Source: Phymorhynchus buccinoides
Lineage: Eukaryota > Mollusca > Gastropoda > Neogastropoda > Raphitomidae
DNA: 64,000 nt
Assembly: GCA_017654935.2 (NCBI GenBank)
Contig: CM065686.1
Span: 22,544,134-22,608,133 of the forward strand
Direction of reading: 5' to 3'
How positions within the stretch are numbered: position 1 is the stretch's first letter; every line of letters starts with the position of its first letter. Positions 63,706 to 64,000 of the stretch are shown here, one piece after another. The notes beneath the pieces are model-generated. The model was not told the origin of the DNA. It made no database searches and saw nothing but the letters and a program-made list of their open reading frames with translations. The position numbers and the translations under genes were made by a program.

Positions 63706-64000
63706 ACATTTCTAGAACGCATAATCTCTTAGATCTGTTATATTAGTTTGAGTTTTTTTTTAATCAGGTGCTCACACATTTCTGAAAACAGGAATGTTTT
63801 GGTGTGTTACAGTTTTACATAGGAATTGAATATTTACGAATTGCTTTTTGTGAAAACTAGCACCTGTTGTGTATATAAGTGTTGTGTGGTGTGTGTGTGT
63901 GTTGTAATACAACTGTAATTTTAACATAAAAAACATGCTTAGTATAATCGATACAACCATATGGTGGAATCTTCCTATTAAGGCTTTCTATAAGATGTGA

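Larger units (their letters stand above)
56316..64000. repeat. Duplication zone copy C (inverted)
   Basis: Reverse complement of copy A from about 47760 down to 39355. It has its own small differences, lacks the hAT-like MITE and the 46527 element, and continues beyond the window. Confidence 0.9.

Overview
The window looks like an animal nuclear genome, most likely a marine gastropod mollusc. The evidence is split genes with GT-AG introns, a ciliary dynein-2 gene, tRNA-derived SINEs, CR1-like LINE fragments, many foldback elements and TTAGGG-type telomeric motifs. The exact taxon cannot be read from the sequence. Only two gene families are well supported; most of the 64 kb is intron and repeat.

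Region 1 (1-20 kb, + strand) holds the 3' part of DYNC2I2 (WDR34), a WD40 intermediate chain of cytoplasmic dynein-2. The last three coding exons (13712-13825, 17335-17533, 19806-19935) join in phase and end at a TGA. Upstream lie a frame-damaged exon (7058-7209), a weak candidate exon (about 10.6 kb), and a 178-bp tandem array (11.4-12.8 kb). Each array unit carries what looks like the preceding exon. The first 13 kb is rich in homopolymers and single-base indels and may be poorly polished.

Region 2 (20-28 kb) is intergenic: LINE, Tc1 and Helitron remnants.

Region 3 (28-46 kb, - strand) holds an apparently complete eight-exon gene for a protein of about 462 residues. It has two MYND zinc fingers followed by two copies of a module I do not recognise. 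All exon phases agree. Its introns hold a 67-bp minisatellite, SINEs and many MITEs. It is convergent with DYNC2I2.

Region 4 (46-64 kb) is a duplication zone. Copy A (39.35-48.4 kb) recurs as a direct partial copy B (50.08-56.1 kb, right of a 500-N gap) and an inverted copy C (56.1-64.0 kb, running off the window). B holds only the first coding exon of the MYND gene; C holds the first three. The centre of the B/C palindrome falls inside a foldback transposable element. The copies differ in MITE content and minisatellite length, which argues against a simple read artefact, but unresolved haplotypes remain possible.

Functionally, DYNC2I2 serves retrograde intraflagellar transport. The MYND protein probably binds other proteins through its zinc fingers. 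Nothing in the sequence links the two genes.
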